A stretch of 64,000 nt of DNA from Algoriphagus ornithinivorans (GCF_900115305.1 NZ_FOVW01000010.1:91296-155295), one strand, 5' to 3'. Positions 1-11,567 are shown, counted from the stretch's first letter. The notes: generated by a model from the letters alone, not told the origin. A program made the numbers and translations.

Positions 1-66
1 ATCAATGGTGTAATCATCATTAAAAGGAGTGGCCAGTGCCACACCCGTACCGTAAAATTGGTTCAT
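1..66 (-). CDS. dapA: 4-hydroxy-tetrahydrodipicolinate synthase, N-terminal fragment (cut by window edge)
   Basis: Only the first 22 codons are inside the window. They translate to a start resembling the beginning of DapA, with the motif GTGVALATPF followed by an acidic stretch, which is the typical first beta strand of this class I aldolase-fold enzyme. DapA condenses pyruvate with aspartate semialdehyde in lysine and diaminopimelate synthesis. The gene lies directly downstream of ligA on the same strand, and a promoter-like TATCTTTG motif lies in the gap, so it may be transcribed on its own. The identification rests on a short stretch and would be settled by the adjoining sequence. Confidence 0.7.
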   Translation of the reverse strand, partial: MNQFYGTGVALATPFNDDYTID

Positions 67-87
67 TGCTTTTCGAATTTGGAGGTG

Positions 88-95
88 CAAAGATA
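88..95 (-). promoter_or_regulatory. -7 promoter element before dapA
   Basis: On the minus strand this reads TATCTTTG, a match to the Bacteroidota -7 consensus TAnnTTTG, about 22 bases before the dapA start codon. No clear TTTG -33 element is visible at the usual distance, so only the proximal half is supported. Confidence 0.4.
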
Positions 96-138
96 ATTGC
101 TTCCTCGTGGTTTGGTTCTACCTTAAATAAAATAGGAA

Positions 139-2652
<2,514 letters not shown>

Positions 2653-2696
2653 TTATCCTTCAAAATATGCAACTAAAAATAAAGATAGCTGTTGGA

Positions 2697-2714
2697 TACC
2701 TTTGTATATATTTG
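2697..2714 (+). promoter_or_regulatory. -7 promoter elements before the TetR gene
   Basis: Two overlapping matches to TAnnTTTG occur here, TACCTTTG (2697-2704) and TATATTTG (2707-2714), 18-28 bases before the chosen ATG. No convincing -33 TTTG is seen. Their position supports starting the gene at 2732 and not further upstream. Confidence 0.35.
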
Positions 2715-2731
2715 TTTCTAAATCTGTTCAT

Positions 2732-3364
2732 ATGAGCAAAAAGACCAGTGTAGAAAGTAAAATTTTGGAAAAGGCATATCAGCTTTTTTTGGAAAAGGGA
2801 TATCGTCATACTACTATGGACGATATTGCTCAGGAATTGACCATGAGCAAAAAAACGCTCTACAAGTATTTTCCTGGCAAACTGGAATTGCTTTCCGCAT
2901 CCTTTGATAAGCTTAAAACCAAAATGACGGCCAAAGTAGAGGCTATTTTGGATAATAGATATATTACATTTCCACTCAAGCTGAAGTCCACGCTTTCAGT
3001 GATTGCTACCCATTTGGCACCTATCAATCCAGGCTTATTTGAAGATTTGAGGGAATATGCACCTGAGATTTGGGTGGAATTGCAAGAGTATATTAATGAG
3101 TCGGCTTTTCTTCGATTTCAAAAGCTAATAGAGCAGGGGAAAGAACAGGGATTGGTAAAAAACAACCTGAATGTCAGCTTAGTAGTGACTCTATACGCAG
3201 CTGCTGTCCAGTCATTATTAGATCCAAAATTTTTGAGCCAGTTTCCGGAAAATATCCGAAAGGAAATGAGTTTACCGCCCTCTGATATTTATGATCAGGC
3301 GATCACGATTATCTACAATGGGATTTTGACGGAGGATGCGAGAGATGAATTTACCAATGCATAA
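2732..3364 (+). CDS. TetR/AcrR family transcriptional regulator
   Basis: A 210-residue one-domain-plus-sensor repressor. The N-terminal 60 residues carry the TetR helix-turn-helix: GYRHTTMDDIAQELTMSKKT then LYKYFPGK, the signature recognition-helix region. The remainder is a variable helical ligand-binding domain with no recognisable ligand. The reading frame is open 47 codons further upstream, but that extension would run through the promoter-like motifs and to the ligA start, so the ATG at MSKKTSVESK is preferred. It lies between divergent ligA and co-directional metG. TetR proteins usually repress a neighbouring gene, and the only palindrome seen nearby overlaps the ligA promoter. The regulated target is unknown. 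Confidence 0.92.
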   Translation: MSKKTSVESKILEKAYQLFLEKGYRHTTMDDIAQELTMSKKTLYKYFPGKLELLSASFDKLKTKMTAKVEAILDNRYITFPLKLKSTLSVIATHLAPINPGLFEDLREYAPEIWVELQEYINESAFLRFQKLIEQGKEQGLVKNNLNVSLVVTLYAAAVQSLLDPKFLSQFPENIRKEMSLPPSDIYDQAITIIYNGILTEDARDEFTNA

Positions 3365-3386
3365 AGGCCCCTTTAAGGGTTTTCCT

Positions 3387-3394
3387 TATCTTTG
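3387..3394 (+). promoter_or_regulatory. -7 promoter element before metG
   Basis: TATCTTTG followed by C, the same octamer as before dapA and the ABC-F gene in this window, 36 bases before the metG ATG. No -33 TTTG at the expected distance. Confidence 0.4.
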
Positions 3395-3430
3395 CGACCT
3401 GATTAGAAATTTGTAATCACCCATTCAGAC

Positions 3431-5488
3431 ATGTCTAAGAATTTCAAGCGATATACAGTTACCTCAGCTTTACCTTATGCCAATGGGCCCTTGCATATCG
3501 GCCATTTAGCGGGATGCTATGTTCCTTCAGATATTTATGTGCGCTACCTTCGATCCAAAGGAAAAGATGTAGCCTATATCTGCGGATCGGATGAGCATGG
3601 AGTAGCCATTACAATCAAAGCGAAAAAAGAAGGAAAAACTCCCCAGGAAGTAGTGGATCATTATCATGAAATGATGAAAAAAAGCTTTTCCGAATTCGGA
3701 ATCAGCTTCGATCATTATTCCAGAACTTCCGCCAAAATCCATCACGAAACAGCTCAGGGATTTTTCAAGGATTTGTATGAAAAAGGAGAATTCTTGGAGC
3801 AAAGCACTGAGCAGTATTTCGATGAGGAAGCCGGGCAATTCTTGGCCGATCGCTACATAGAAGGTACCTGCCCTAAGTGCGGAAATGAAAATGCCTATGG
3901 AGATCAGTGCGAGCGATGTGGATCTTCTTTAAGCCCTACTGATCTAATCAATCCTAAATCCAAATTGAGTGGAGCAACACCGGTTCTGAGAGAAACCAAG
4001 CACTGGTTTTTGGACTTGGCTCGCTATCAGAATTTTTTGAAAAAATGGATTTTAGAGGAGCATGCTCAAGATTGGAAAAACAATGTATTGGGACAATGCA
4101 GATCATGGTTGGAAGCTGGTGATGGCTTGCAGGCAAGGTCCATGACAAGAGATTTGGATTGGGGTATCAAAGTGCCTTTGCAAGATGCACAAGGGAAGGT
4201 GCTCTATGTTTGGTTTGATGCGCCAATTGGCTATATCTCCTCTACGAAAGAGTGGGCTGCTGAAAAAGGGATTGACTGGAAGCCTTATTGGAAAGATGAT
4301 GAAACCAAGTTGGTTCACTTCATTGGAAAAGACAATATCGTTTTCCATTGTATCATTTTCCCGGCTATTTTGAAGACTCACGGAGGCTATATCCTTCCAG
4401 AAAATGTTCCGGCCAATGAATTCTTGAATTTGGAAGGAGATAAAATTTCTACTTCCAGAAACTGGGCTGTGTGGTTGCATGAGTACTTGGAAGAATTTCC
4501 GGGAAAGCAGGATGTACTTCGTTATGTATTAACTGCCAATGCTCCTGAGACTAAAGACAATGATTTTAGCTGGAAAGATTTCCAGGCTAGGAATAATTCT
4601 GAGTTGGTGGCTATCTATGGCAATTTTGTCAATAGGGCAGTGGTTTTGACTCATAAATATTATCAAGGAGAGATTCCACAGCGTGGAGAGTTGACCGGCT
4701 ATGATGAGGAAGTGTTGCAGGCCCTTTCTGAGTTTCCTGAAAAAATTGAGGCTTCCATTGAACGCTATAGATTCAGAGAGGCATTGGGAATCATGATGGA
4801 TTTGGCTCGATTGGGGAATAAGTATCTTGCTGATACCGAGCCTTGGAAAGTGGTGAAAACGGACGAAGTTCGCACAGCTACCATCATGAATATTGCCCTC
4901 AATATCGCTGCAAATTTGGCGATCGTTTCCGAGCCATTCTTACCATTTACGGCGCAGAAATTAGTGGGCCTATTCGGGTTGGAAGCTCCAGACTGGACTC
5001 AGGCAGGTAATGGACAGCTCTTGAAAGAAGGCTCAAGCATTGGTCAAATGGGCCTTTTATTTGAGAAAATTGAAGATGAAGTAGTAGAAAAGCAATTGAA
5101 TAAACTCCAAGAATCCAAAAAGATGAACGAAGCAGCAAATGCACCAGCAGTACCGATGAAGGAAATAATTACTTATGATGATTTCGCAAAATTGGATATG
5201 CGGGTAGTAACCGTTTTGGAGGCTGAAAAAATGCCTAAATCCAAGAAATTGATCAAACTGAAAGTAGATACCGGCTTAGGACATAGAACTGTTTTGAGTG
5301 GAGTAGCTGAGCATTTTGAACCGGAGTTTTTGGTGGGTAAGCAAGTAACCATGCTGATCAACTTGGCACCAAGAAAAATGATGGGTATTGATTCCGAGGG
5401 AATGATTTTGATGGCTGAAGACAAAGATGGTAAGCTGAAGCTATTGATTCCTCATGAGGGAACGGCGAGCGGTTCGACAATCTCATAA
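3431..5488 (+). CDS. metG: Methionyl-tRNA synthetase with C-terminal tRNA-binding domain
   Basis: This cytoplasmic class I aminoacyl-tRNA synthetase charges tRNA-Met. The ATP-binding HIGH motif is at 22-25 (PLHIGH), a CxxC...CxxC zinc knuckle is at Cys147, 150, 160 and 163, and the KMSKS-type loop is KISTS at 338-342, as is common in MetG. After the anticodon-binding helical domain a linker leads to a C-terminal EMAPII/Trbp111-like OB fold of about 100 residues ([20 protein letters not shown], then LAPRKMMGI), which dimerises and binds tRNA. The 685-residue length fits the dimeric long form. A purine-rich tract and a terminator follow the stop codon. Confidence 0.98.
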   Translation: MSKNFKRYTVTSALPYANGPLHIGHLAGCYVPSDIYVRYLRSKGKDVAYICGSDEHGVAITIKAKKEGKTPQEVVDHYHEMMKKSFSEFGISFDHYSRTSAKIHHETAQGFFKDLYEKGEFLEQSTEQYFDEEAGQFLADRYIEGTCPKCGNENAYGDQCERCGSSLSPTDLINPKSKLSGATPVLRETKHWFLDLARYQNFLKKWILEEHAQDWKNNVLGQCRSWLEAGDGLQARSMTRDLDWGIKVPLQDAQGKVLYVWFDAPIGYISSTKEWAAEKGIDWKPYWKDDETKLVHFIGKDNIVFHCIIFPAILKTHGGYILPENVPANEFLNLEGDKISTSRNWAVWLHEYLEEFPGKQDVLRYVLTANAPETKDNDFSWKDFQARNNSELVAIYGNFVNRAVVLTHKYYQGEIPQRGELTGYDEEVLQALSEFPEKIEASIERYRFREALGIMMDLARLGNKYLADTEPWKVVKTDEVRTATIMNIALNIAANLAIVSEPFLPFTAQKLVGLFGLEAPDWTQAGNGQLLKEGSSIGQMGLLFEKIEDEVVEKQLNKLQESKKMNEAANAPAVPMKEIITYDDFAKLDMRVVTVLEAEKMPKSKKLIKLKVDTGLGHRTVLSGVAEHFEPEFLVGKQVTMLINLAPRKMMGIDSEGMILMAEDKDGKLKLLIPHEGTASGSTIS

Positions 5489-5492
5489 TATT

Positions 5493-5541
5493 GAGATGCG
5501 AGAGGCTAGAAGCGAGAGATGAGAGTTTAGAGTCTAGAGCC
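5493..5541 (+). repeat. Purine-rich GAGAAGCGAGA-type tract after metG
   Basis: Directly after the metG stop the sequence becomes a run of imperfect units such as GATGCGAGAG, AGAAGCGAGAGATGAGAG and TTTAGAGTCTAGAG. Related tracts follow three other genes in the window (after YitT on the minus strand, after the GH130 gene and after the HIT gene), always in the sense orientation of the gene they follow. No coding potential is visible. Confidence 0.6.
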
Positions 5542-5550
5542 TACTAAAAA

Positions 5551-5591
5551 AAAGAAAGCCATCGGAGATAACCAGATGGCTTTCTTTTTAG
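5551..5591. terminator. Bidirectional terminator between metG and the YitT gene
   Basis: A 13-base-pair stem (AAAGAAAGCCATC with GATGGCTTTCTTT) around an 11-base loop, flanked by A-rich sequence on the left and T-rich sequence on the right. It can end transcription from both convergent genes. Confidence 0.8.
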
Positions 5592-5650
5592 ATATACCTG
5601 TCTAATTTCTAACATCTAACTTCTTTCAACTAAGTATATCCTTTTTATTT

Positions 5651-5681
5651 CTAGCATCTATCATCTCGCTTCTCGTATCTA
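5651..5681 (-). repeat. Purine-rich GAGAAGCGAGA-type tract after the YitT gene
   Basis: On the minus strand, a few bases after the YitT stop codon, the sequence reads AGATACGAGAAGCGAGATG and continues with GATAGATGCTAG. It mirrors the tract after metG, so both convergent genes carry the element right after their stop codons with the terminator between them. Confidence 0.55.
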
Positions 5682-5685
5682 TAAA

Positions 5686-6588
5686 TCAATGCAGTGGCCT
5701 TTTTTTAATCATCCCTCCTTTGGTATCCTTGATCGGATATTGGATCACAAATGCTTTGGGGTCAATTTTGTCTATTTCGGTTAGAACTCTGGTGACTTCC
5801 AGTCGGGTTACCACACAGAATAATACATTTCGGTCAGGATTTTTGGCTTTTTCCCCAAAGCCTCCATCAGCTTTGAAGGCAGTTACTCCTCGTCCCAAGT
5901 CGTAAGTGATTTTTGTTTTGATATCATCCGAGAAGTCGGAAATGATCATTACTCCGATATATTCTTCTACCCCATTGATCAAAAAATCCACTGTTCTGGA
6001 AGCTGAAAAATAAGTCAGCATGGAGTACATGGCTGTTTCCAAGTTGACCATAAGCGCGGCAACCAAGAATAAACAGACATTGAATACAGTAATAAAATCG
6101 CCTACAGTTAAGCTGGATTTTCTTGATACTTGAATGGCCAATACTTCCGTGCCATCAATTACTGCTCCTCCACGAATAGCAAAGCCAATTCCGCTTCCCA
6201 AGAAAAACCCCCCAAAAACCGCTATAAGTAGCTTATCAGCAGTAATGGTGGGTAATTTTATATAATGGACCAATAGTGCTAAGGCAAATATGGCTAGGGT
6301 GCTTTTCAGTGCAAACCTAAGGTTGAGTTGCTTGTAGCCTAGATATATAAATGGAATATTGACCAAAATAATAAGGTAGGAGAGATCCAGTGGGGTCAGG
6401 ATTTCCAAAAGCAAGGAAACCCCCATGGCACCGCCGTCAAAAAATCCATTGGGCAATAAAAATCCTTTTAGCCCAATACTCGCCATAATTACTCCTATTC
6501 CAATGAATATAACGTCCTTAATTTGTCTCCAAGTTGTCACTTGTTGTACCCAATTTTTGTCCGTCACCTTTAGTATACCTTTCGCCAT
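5686..6588 (-). CDS. YitT family membrane protein (DUF161/DUF2179)
   Basis: A 300-residue inner-membrane protein. About five or six hydrophobic helices in the first 200 residues (for example IGIGVIMASIGLKGFLLPNG and LLIAVFGGFFLGSGIGFAIR) form the YitT membrane domain, with the family motif GGAVIDGTEVLA. The last 80 residues are the soluble DUF2179 domain (DLGRGVTAFKADGGFGEK, then VLFCVVTRLEV). Transport or sensing roles have been suggested for the family but the substrate is not established. The frame is open 27 codons further upstream, but MAKGILKV is the likelier start because the upstream part resembles no YitT protein. It is divergent from the ATP-grasp operon. Confidence 0.93.
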   Translation of the reverse strand: MAKGILKVTDKNWVQQVTTWRQIKDVIFIGIGVIMASIGLKGFLLPNGFFDGGAMGVSLLLEILTPLDLSYLIILVNIPFIYLGYKQLNLRFALKSTLAIFALALLVHYIKLPTITADKLLIAVFGGFFLGSGIGFAIRGGAVIDGTEVLAIQVSRKSSLTVGDFITVFNVCLFLVAALMVNLETAMYSMLTYFSASRTVDFLINGVEEYIGVMIISDFSDDIKTKITYDLGRGVTAFKADGGFGEKAKNPDRNVLFCVVTRLEVTRVLTEIDKIDPKAFVIQYPIKDTKGGMIKKRPLH

Positions 6589-6773
6589 ATGCGAAATTAA
6601 TCTAAAAAGGGGAAACAATTTTATTTTATGGATTAGCAGTTTTTTTCTGATATTATTCAGATAAATCAAATTTTAAGCTGTTCTATTGAAAAAATCCTAA
6701 TCACCGCTATGATTTTTGAATTAATGTAAAATTCACTTATCTTATCCGAGGACTCCGTAAATTTTTGAAACTT

Positions 6774-8201
6774 ATGAAAATAGAAGGATATAATGCTGGA
6801 GAGCATTATGATGAGATGTTTACACCCCAAGGAGAAATACGCCCTCATTATGAGGAGTTTTTTCAAAGCCTTAAGAAAATTCCCAACAGGAAGATGAATC
6901 ACCTGCAGTTTTCTGCCAATCAAACTCAGCGGGCAATGGGGATGACCTTTAATGTGTATCACGACAATCAGGGATTGGAGAAGATTCTTCATCTGGATAT
7001 CGTTCCCAGAATAATTCCCAATCAGGAATGGAAAAAGCTGGAGGCAGGTCTCAAGCAAAGGACATATGCTCTAAATCTTTTCTTGCAGGACATTTATAAC
7101 GACAGAAAAATTCTAAAGGATAAAATCGTTCCAGAAGAATTAATATTAGGCAGTAAGGATTACCTCAAGCCTTGTATTGGCTTGACGCCTCCTAAAGGAA
7201 TTTGGTGTCACATCACAGGCACAGATTTGATCAAAAATAAAGATGGGGAGTATTACATATTGGAAGATAATCTTCGCTGTCCTTCCGGGGTGTCTTATAT
7301 GCTGGAAAGCAGGGAAATTATCAAACGGGCTTACCCTAATTTGTTTAATAAAAAGGGAGTGATGCCTGTCTCTGATTATCCTGCTAAGTTGCTTAGGATG
7401 CTACAGAATCTCTGCAATAAGACAAAGCCAGTAGTAGGAGTTTTAACTCCTGGAATTTACAATTCAGCATATTATGAGCATTCCTATTTGGCTCTTCAGA
7501 TGGGGGTGGAATTGGTCAATGGGGTAGATCTAATCGTGCAGGATAAAAGGGTATTTATGCAAACCACCCAAGGCCTGCAGCAAATAGATGTGCTGTATCG
7601 CAGGATTGATGATGTGTTCTTAGATCCTTTGGCTTTTAGACCAGATTCAATGTTAGGGGTGCCGGGGTTATTTGAGGCCTATAAGGCGGGTTATATAGCA
7701 TTAGCTAATGCACCAGGAACGGGTGTGGCAGATGATAAGGCGGTATATGCCTATGTTCCCAAAATCATCAAATATTACTTAGATGAAGATCCAATACTTA
7801 ATAATGTGCCCACTTATTTGTGTAGAGAGGAAAAGGATAGGAAATATGTCTTGGAGCACATCGATGAGTTGGTAGTTAAGGAAACCAATGCAGCTGGCGG
7901 ATACGGGATGCTGATCGGGCCTAAAGCCAGTGAGGATGAACATGATAAATTCCGTGAATTGATAAAAAATAATCCTACCAATTATATAGCTCAGCCAACT
8001 TTATCGCTATCTACTGTTCCAACACTCACTGAAGAGGGACTGGGAGCAAGACATGTGGATTTGCGTCCTTACATATTGTATGGTAGTGAAATTGAAGTAA
8101 TTCCTGGAGCTCTCACAAGGGTTGCGCTGAGAGAAGGCTCTTTGGTAGTCAATAGCTCTCAAGGAGGAGGAAGTAAGGATACTTGGGTCTTATACAATTA
8201 A
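6774..8201 (+). CDS. Circularly permuted ATP-grasp protein (COG2308 type)
   Basis: First gene of a four-gene operon. The 475-residue protein matches the circularly permuted ATP-grasp family (DUF404/DUF407): the N-terminal GYNAGEHYDEMF, the middle HITGTDLIKNKDGEYYILEDN with its metal- and ATP-binding acids and SGVSYMLE, and the glycine loop KETNAAGGYGMLIGP. ATP-grasp enzymes join a carboxylate to an amine through an acyl phosphate, and this family has been proposed to make or modify a peptide. No substrate is known. The ATG at MKIEGYN is preferred over a TTG three codons earlier. The alpha-E gene follows after nine bases. Confidence 0.94.
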   Translation: MKIEGYNAGEHYDEMFTPQGEIRPHYEEFFQSLKKIPNRKMNHLQFSANQTQRAMGMTFNVYHDNQGLEKILHLDIVPRIIPNQEWKKLEAGLKQRTYALNLFLQDIYNDRKILKDKIVPEELILGSKDYLKPCIGLTPPKGIWCHITGTDLIKNKDGEYYILEDNLRCPSGVSYMLESREIIKRAYPNLFNKKGVMPVSDYPAKLLRMLQNLCNKTKPVVGVLTPGIYNSAYYEHSYLALQMGVELVNGVDLIVQDKRVFMQTTQGLQQIDVLYRRIDDVFLDPLAFRPDSMLGVPGLFEAYKAGYIALANAPGTGVADDKAVYAYVPKIIKYYLDEDPILNNVPTYLCREEKDRKYVLEHIDELVVKETNAAGGYGMLIGPKASEDEHDKFRELIKNNPTNYIAQPTLSLSTVPTLTEEGLGARHVDLRPYILYGSEIEVIPGALTRVALREGSLVVNSSQGGGSKDTWVLYN

Positions 8202-8210
8202 TCGAAAACT

Positions 8211-9188
8211 ATGTTAAGCCGCGTTGCAAACCATATATATTGGCTGGGAAGATACCTGGAAAGGGCTGAAAATTATGCCCGATTCATCGATGTAAACTTT
8301 AACCTGATGCAGGATTTGCCTGTAGATCTCAAAGAACAATGGCAGCCTTTGATAGCTGCTACAGGTGATTGGGATTTATATACAGCCAAGTATCAGGAAT
8401 TCGAGAAAAATCAGGTGTTGTTCTTTTTGGCATTTGACTTGGATAATCCCAACTCCATGTTTTCTGCGATCTCCAGAGCCAGGGAAAATGCTCGGATTAT
8501 CCGTGAAAATTTGAGTAAAGAAACTTGGGAAAAGACCAACCAGCTCTATATGATGATGCAGGAAGGTTGCGAGAAAAAAGTTTGGAAGAAGCCAGACCCA
8601 AGACCTTTTTTCGAAAAAATCAAAAATCAAATCCTTCTGTTATATGGAATTGCAGATAGCAGCGTAGCCAGAGTTGAGGGCTGGTATTTTAGACAATTGG
8701 GCCAGTTTTTAGAAAGAGCTGATAAAACTTCCAGAATTTTGGATGTGAAGTATCATATTTTACTGCCTCCCGGACAGGATATAGGCTCTCCTTTGGATTT
8801 TCTACACTGGATGGCTTTGCTTAAGTCGGTGACTGGCTTTAATACTTATCGAAGAGTTTATGGAAATATAGACCCTTCCAATGTTGTGGAGTTTTTGGTT
8901 TTGAATAAATATTTTCCAAGGTCAATTTATTATTGTTTGAAAGAGGCAGAGTCTTGCTTACATCATATTTCAGGGAATCTGGATGGTGGCTTTAAGAACC
9001 CAGCTGAGAAAGCCATTGGAGAGCTCAGGTCTCATGTGGAGTTTGCAGAAGTTTCCGAAATAATAGACTTCGGTTTACATGAATACTTGGATAATCTGCA
9101 AATAAAACTGAATAAGCTATCAGAACTGATCGACAGTACGTACTTTCGACTTAGGGATAACTTTATCTCACAAAATCAGGATCAATAA
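8211..9188 (+). CDS. Alpha-E domain protein (DUF403, COG2307)
   Basis: A 325-residue all-helical protein starting MLSRVANHIYWLGRYLERAE, the hallmark of the alpha-E family, with further motifs AISRARENARIIRENLS and GQFLERADKTSRILD. Its biochemical role is unknown. It nearly always partners the circularly permuted ATP-grasp protein, here its upstream neighbour. The stop codon overlaps the start of the Anbu gene by one base (TAATG), indicating coupled translation. Confidence 0.94.
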   Translation: MLSRVANHIYWLGRYLERAENYARFIDVNFNLMQDLPVDLKEQWQPLIAATGDWDLYTAKYQEFEKNQVLFFLAFDLDNPNSMFSAISRARENARIIRENLSKETWEKTNQLYMMMQEGCEKKVWKKPDPRPFFEKIKNQILLLYGIADSSVARVEGWYFRQLGQFLERADKTSRILDVKYHILLPPGQDIGSPLDFLHWMALLKSVTGFNTYRRVYGNIDPSNVVEFLVLNKYFPRSIYYCLKEAESCLHHISGNLDGGFKNPAEKAIGELRSHVEFAEVSEIIDFGLHEYLDNLQIKLNKLSELIDSTYFRLRDNFISQNQDQ

Positions 9189-9937
9189 TGACATTTTGCC
9201 TCGGCATTAAGACCAAACAAGGACTGGTGGGTCTTTCTGACACTAGAATCACCTCTGGAAATGAGACTACCTCTTCCAAAAAAGTATTTACAGTAAACAG
9301 AGAAAAACACTCCTTTTTTATCATGACGAGTGGTCTTAGATCTGTAAGAGATAAGGCTATTACATACTTTACAGAAGTCATTGAGCAGCAAGATGAGTCT
9401 TTTACCAAATTGTATCATGCCGTAAATGAGTTTGGGAATCAGGTAAAAACAGTTGCTAAAGAGGATAAGCAATTTTTAGAAGAGGCTGGTTTGAGTTTTA
9501 ATTTATTTTCAATCATTGGAGGGCAGCTGGAGCATGATCCCGAGCCAAAGCTCTATCTATTATACCCTCAAGGAAATTGGATAGAAATCAGAAAAGGAAC
9601 TCCCTTCGTGATCATTGGAAACTCAGGCTTTGGAAATCCGGTGTTAAAGAGATCCCTTCATTATGAGGATTCTATGGAATACGCACTACGTTGTGCATTT
9701 CTAGCTTTTGATGCTACCAGGATTTCGGCCAATGATGTGGATTTCCCCATAGATACGGTTGTTTTGAAAAATGACGAGTATTTCATTAAGGAAAAAAGAT
9801 TTGAGCAAAAAGAACTGGAGCATATATCAGCATTTTGGAATAATAGACTCAAAAATGCCATTGCGGAATTACCCGCTGAAGTATTAAATACAGCAATTTC
9901 GGATTTTCAGAAATTAGTAGAAGAGGAGGAAAGCTGA
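9188..9937 (+). CDS. Anbu-type proteasome-like protease (COG3484)
   Basis: The N-terminus TFCLGIKTKQGLVGLSDTR resembles the mature end of proteasome beta subunits. After removal of the initiator Met, Thr2 would be the N-terminal nucleophile, Asp18 in SDTR the partner acid, and Lys31 or Lys32 in SSKKVF the catalytic lysine, fitting the Thr1/Asp17/Lys33 triad of the family. No propeptide is present. Length (249) and the operon partners are those of Anbu, the bacterial proteasome-like ring-forming hydrolase, and not of HslV, because no HslU ATPase lies nearby. Substrates of Anbu are unknown; the surrounding ligase-like and transglutaminase genes suggest a peptide or modified-protein pathway. Confidence 0.9.
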   Translation: MTFCLGIKTKQGLVGLSDTRITSGNETTSSKKVFTVNREKHSFFIMTSGLRSVRDKAITYFTEVIEQQDESFTKLYHAVNEFGNQVKTVAKEDKQFLEEAGLSFNLFSIIGGQLEHDPEPKLYLLYPQGNWIEIRKGTPFVIIGNSGFGNPVLKRSLHYEDSMEYALRCAFLAFDATRISANDVDFPIDTVVLKNDEYFIKEKRFEQKELEHISAFWNNRLKNAIAELPAEVLNTAISDFQKLVEEEES

Positions 9938-9938
9938 T

Positions 9939-10796
9939 ATGCTAATCCAAGTCAGGCACCTCAGCGAATATAGTTATGCAAATCCTGTGGGTTTGGGGGT
10001 TCATAAGCTTTTTCTGATTCCTCAACATCGTCCATATTTTCGGATTGAGCATCAAAAAATCAAGATTGATCCAAAACCTGTGGATCATAATTACAGGCAG
10101 GACTTAGCAGGAAATTGGTATCAACAGGCTTGGTTTGTGGGAGAGACAGAATCACTCAAGATCGAAACAGACTGGATTTTTAGACTGGATTCCTTTAATC
10201 CCTTTGGGTTTATATTGGATAAAGGATTTGAGGACTCTGGTTGGAATCATGAATATCCCCATTTTAATTATCAGGACGTGGAGAAGTTTTTAATTCCTTT
10301 TCTTGACCGTCCTGAACCTGTTAAGTACCGGGAATTCATAATCCCTATTAAAAGTAAATCCTCAGGTCTGGTCGATTTTTTAGTTAGACTGACAGAAAAG
10401 GTCCATCAAAACTGGGGGCATATCATCAGACACGAACAGAATATTTGGGATGCTAGCCTGACTTATTCCTCCAAAAAGGGATCCTGTAGAGATTTATCCT
10501 TGATGCAAATGGATATGTTAAAGTCCCTGGGACTTGCTACTCGTTTTGTTAGTGGATATGCTTTCAACCCTGAATTGGATGAAGGCCATGAGTTACATGC
10601 TTGGTTGGAAGTCTATCTTCCGGGTTCCGGTTGGGTAGGAATGGACCCAAGTCTTGGGCTTTTTACAGACCATAATTATATCCCACTGGCTGTGCATGCT
10701 GACCCTGACGCAACTATGCCAATTCAGGGAGCATTTTTAGGTTCGGGTAAATCCGAGCTACATACTCACGTTGAACTCAAGCTAATTCGTGCCTGA
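9939..10796 (+). CDS. Transglutaminase-like protein with bacterial transglutaminase N-terminal domain
   Basis: A 285-residue cytoplasmic protein with no signal peptide. The N-terminal 80 residues are the bacterial transglutaminase N domain (HLSEYSYANPVGLGVHKLFL). The catalytic core follows with Cys183 in KKGSCRDLSLMQMDML, His220 in HELHAWLEVYLP and Asp236 in GWVGMDPSLG, the complete Cys-His-Asp triad. Enzymes of this fold act as peptidases, amidases or cross-linking transferases. It starts one base after the Anbu stop codon and is the last gene of the ATP-grasp/alpha-E/Anbu operon, a grouping seen in many bacteria. It abuts the convergent lipoprotein gene with no gap. Confidence 0.93.
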   Translation: MLIQVRHLSEYSYANPVGLGVHKLFLIPQHRPYFRIEHQKIKIDPKPVDHNYRQDLAGNWYQQAWFVGETESLKIETDWIFRLDSFNPFGFILDKGFEDSGWNHEYPHFNYQDVEKFLIPFLDRPEPVKYREFIIPIKSKSSGLVDFLVRLTEKVHQNWGHIIRHEQNIWDASLTYSSKKGSCRDLSLMQMDMLKSLGLATRFVSGYAFNPELDEGHELHAWLEVYLPGSGWVGMDPSLGLFTDHNYIPLAVHADPDATMPIQGAFLGSGKSELHTHVELKLIRA

Positions 10797-11567
10797 TTAG
10801 TTGGCCACTACTGCTTGTTTTTCAGGCATTTCAAAAATATCCTCATTCAAGGGGTCTTCACTAAGGACTACATCAGAAAAGCTTACCTGATAACGGATTC
10901 TACCGGTAGAATCTCCTTCCAAGGTATATCCTGTCATTATCCTTGGAAACACTAATCCTCCTGCATCTCGATAATCTTCATATTTCAAGGCATTAAACTG
11001 ACTGTTGGATTGATCGAAAAAAGTCACAGTATAAAGTAACCATTGAAGCCTTTTGGTTTCGGAATCAACTAGCATGACATATTGATCTTCTGGACTATCC
11101 CCTTTTCCTTCATCAAAGGAAACCTCAAAGGCCTCAAACTCTTCCCCATTCAAAGTTTTATTGTCAACCTTTTTCACATTTACGCCTGGGTCTGTGAAAA
11201 TGTAGGGAATTGAAAAAAAGTAGAAATAAAGATTATGATAAAACCTTACGGAATTACCAGCAAAAGCCTGCCTGTTTGGACTGATCCAAACCTTTTCTCC
11301 ATCAAACCCAATTTGAAAATTCTGAGCGTCAATTCTTCCTTTTCTACTGTCTAAATTAAAAAAGTGATTTTCCTGGGTCAGATTAGTTTCATGAATCATG
11401 GTATAGGAAAAAGCCTTGGAATCTATCCATTTATTCCAATCTCCATGAGCATCCAATACCTGCTTGAATTCCTCCGGTTGCTCAAGTCTTGGATCAGGAG
11501 TTTTTTCTGCACAGGAAATTATTAGAATGATGATGATAGAACAAAGAAAGGTTGAGAGGCTACGCAT
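10797..11567 (-). CDS. Putative lipoprotein of the DUF6503 kind
   Basis: A 256-residue exported protein. The start MRSLSTFLCSIIIILIISC gives a lipoprotein signal with Cys19, so it is probably anchored in a membrane facing the periplasm. The body is beta-rich, with repeated two-strand units (SRKGRIDAQNFQIGFDGEKV, SETKRLQWLLYTVTFFDQ) reminiscent of LolA-like outer-membrane lipoprotein folds. I recall this layout from Bacteroidota proteins labelled DUF6503; the label is tentative and the function unknown. A start 17 codons upstream is possible but would put charged residues before the signal. It faces the transglutaminase gene tail to tail. Confidence 0.85.
   Translation of the reverse strand: MRSLSTFLCSIIIILIISCAEKTPDPRLEQPEEFKQVLDAHGDWNKWIDSKAFSYTMIHETNLTQENHFFNLDSRKGRIDAQNFQIGFDGEKVWISPNRQAFAGNSVRFYHNLYFYFFSIPYIFTDPGVNVKKVDNKTLNGEEFEAFEVSFDEGKGDSPEDQYVMLVDSETKRLQWLLYTVTFFDQSNSQFNALKYEDYRDAGGLVFPRIMTGYTLEGDSTGRIRYQVSFSDVVLSEDPLNEDIFEMPEKQAVVAN

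Noticed and set aside
4103..4480. 125-codon minus-strand frame inside metG
   Set aside because: It is the complement of conserved synthetase coding sequence, has no recognisable domain and no start signals.
6666..7058. 130-codon minus-strand frame across the start of the ATP-grasp gene
   Set aside because: It covers conserved coding sequence of the opposite strand and the promoter region, and its translation resembles nothing.
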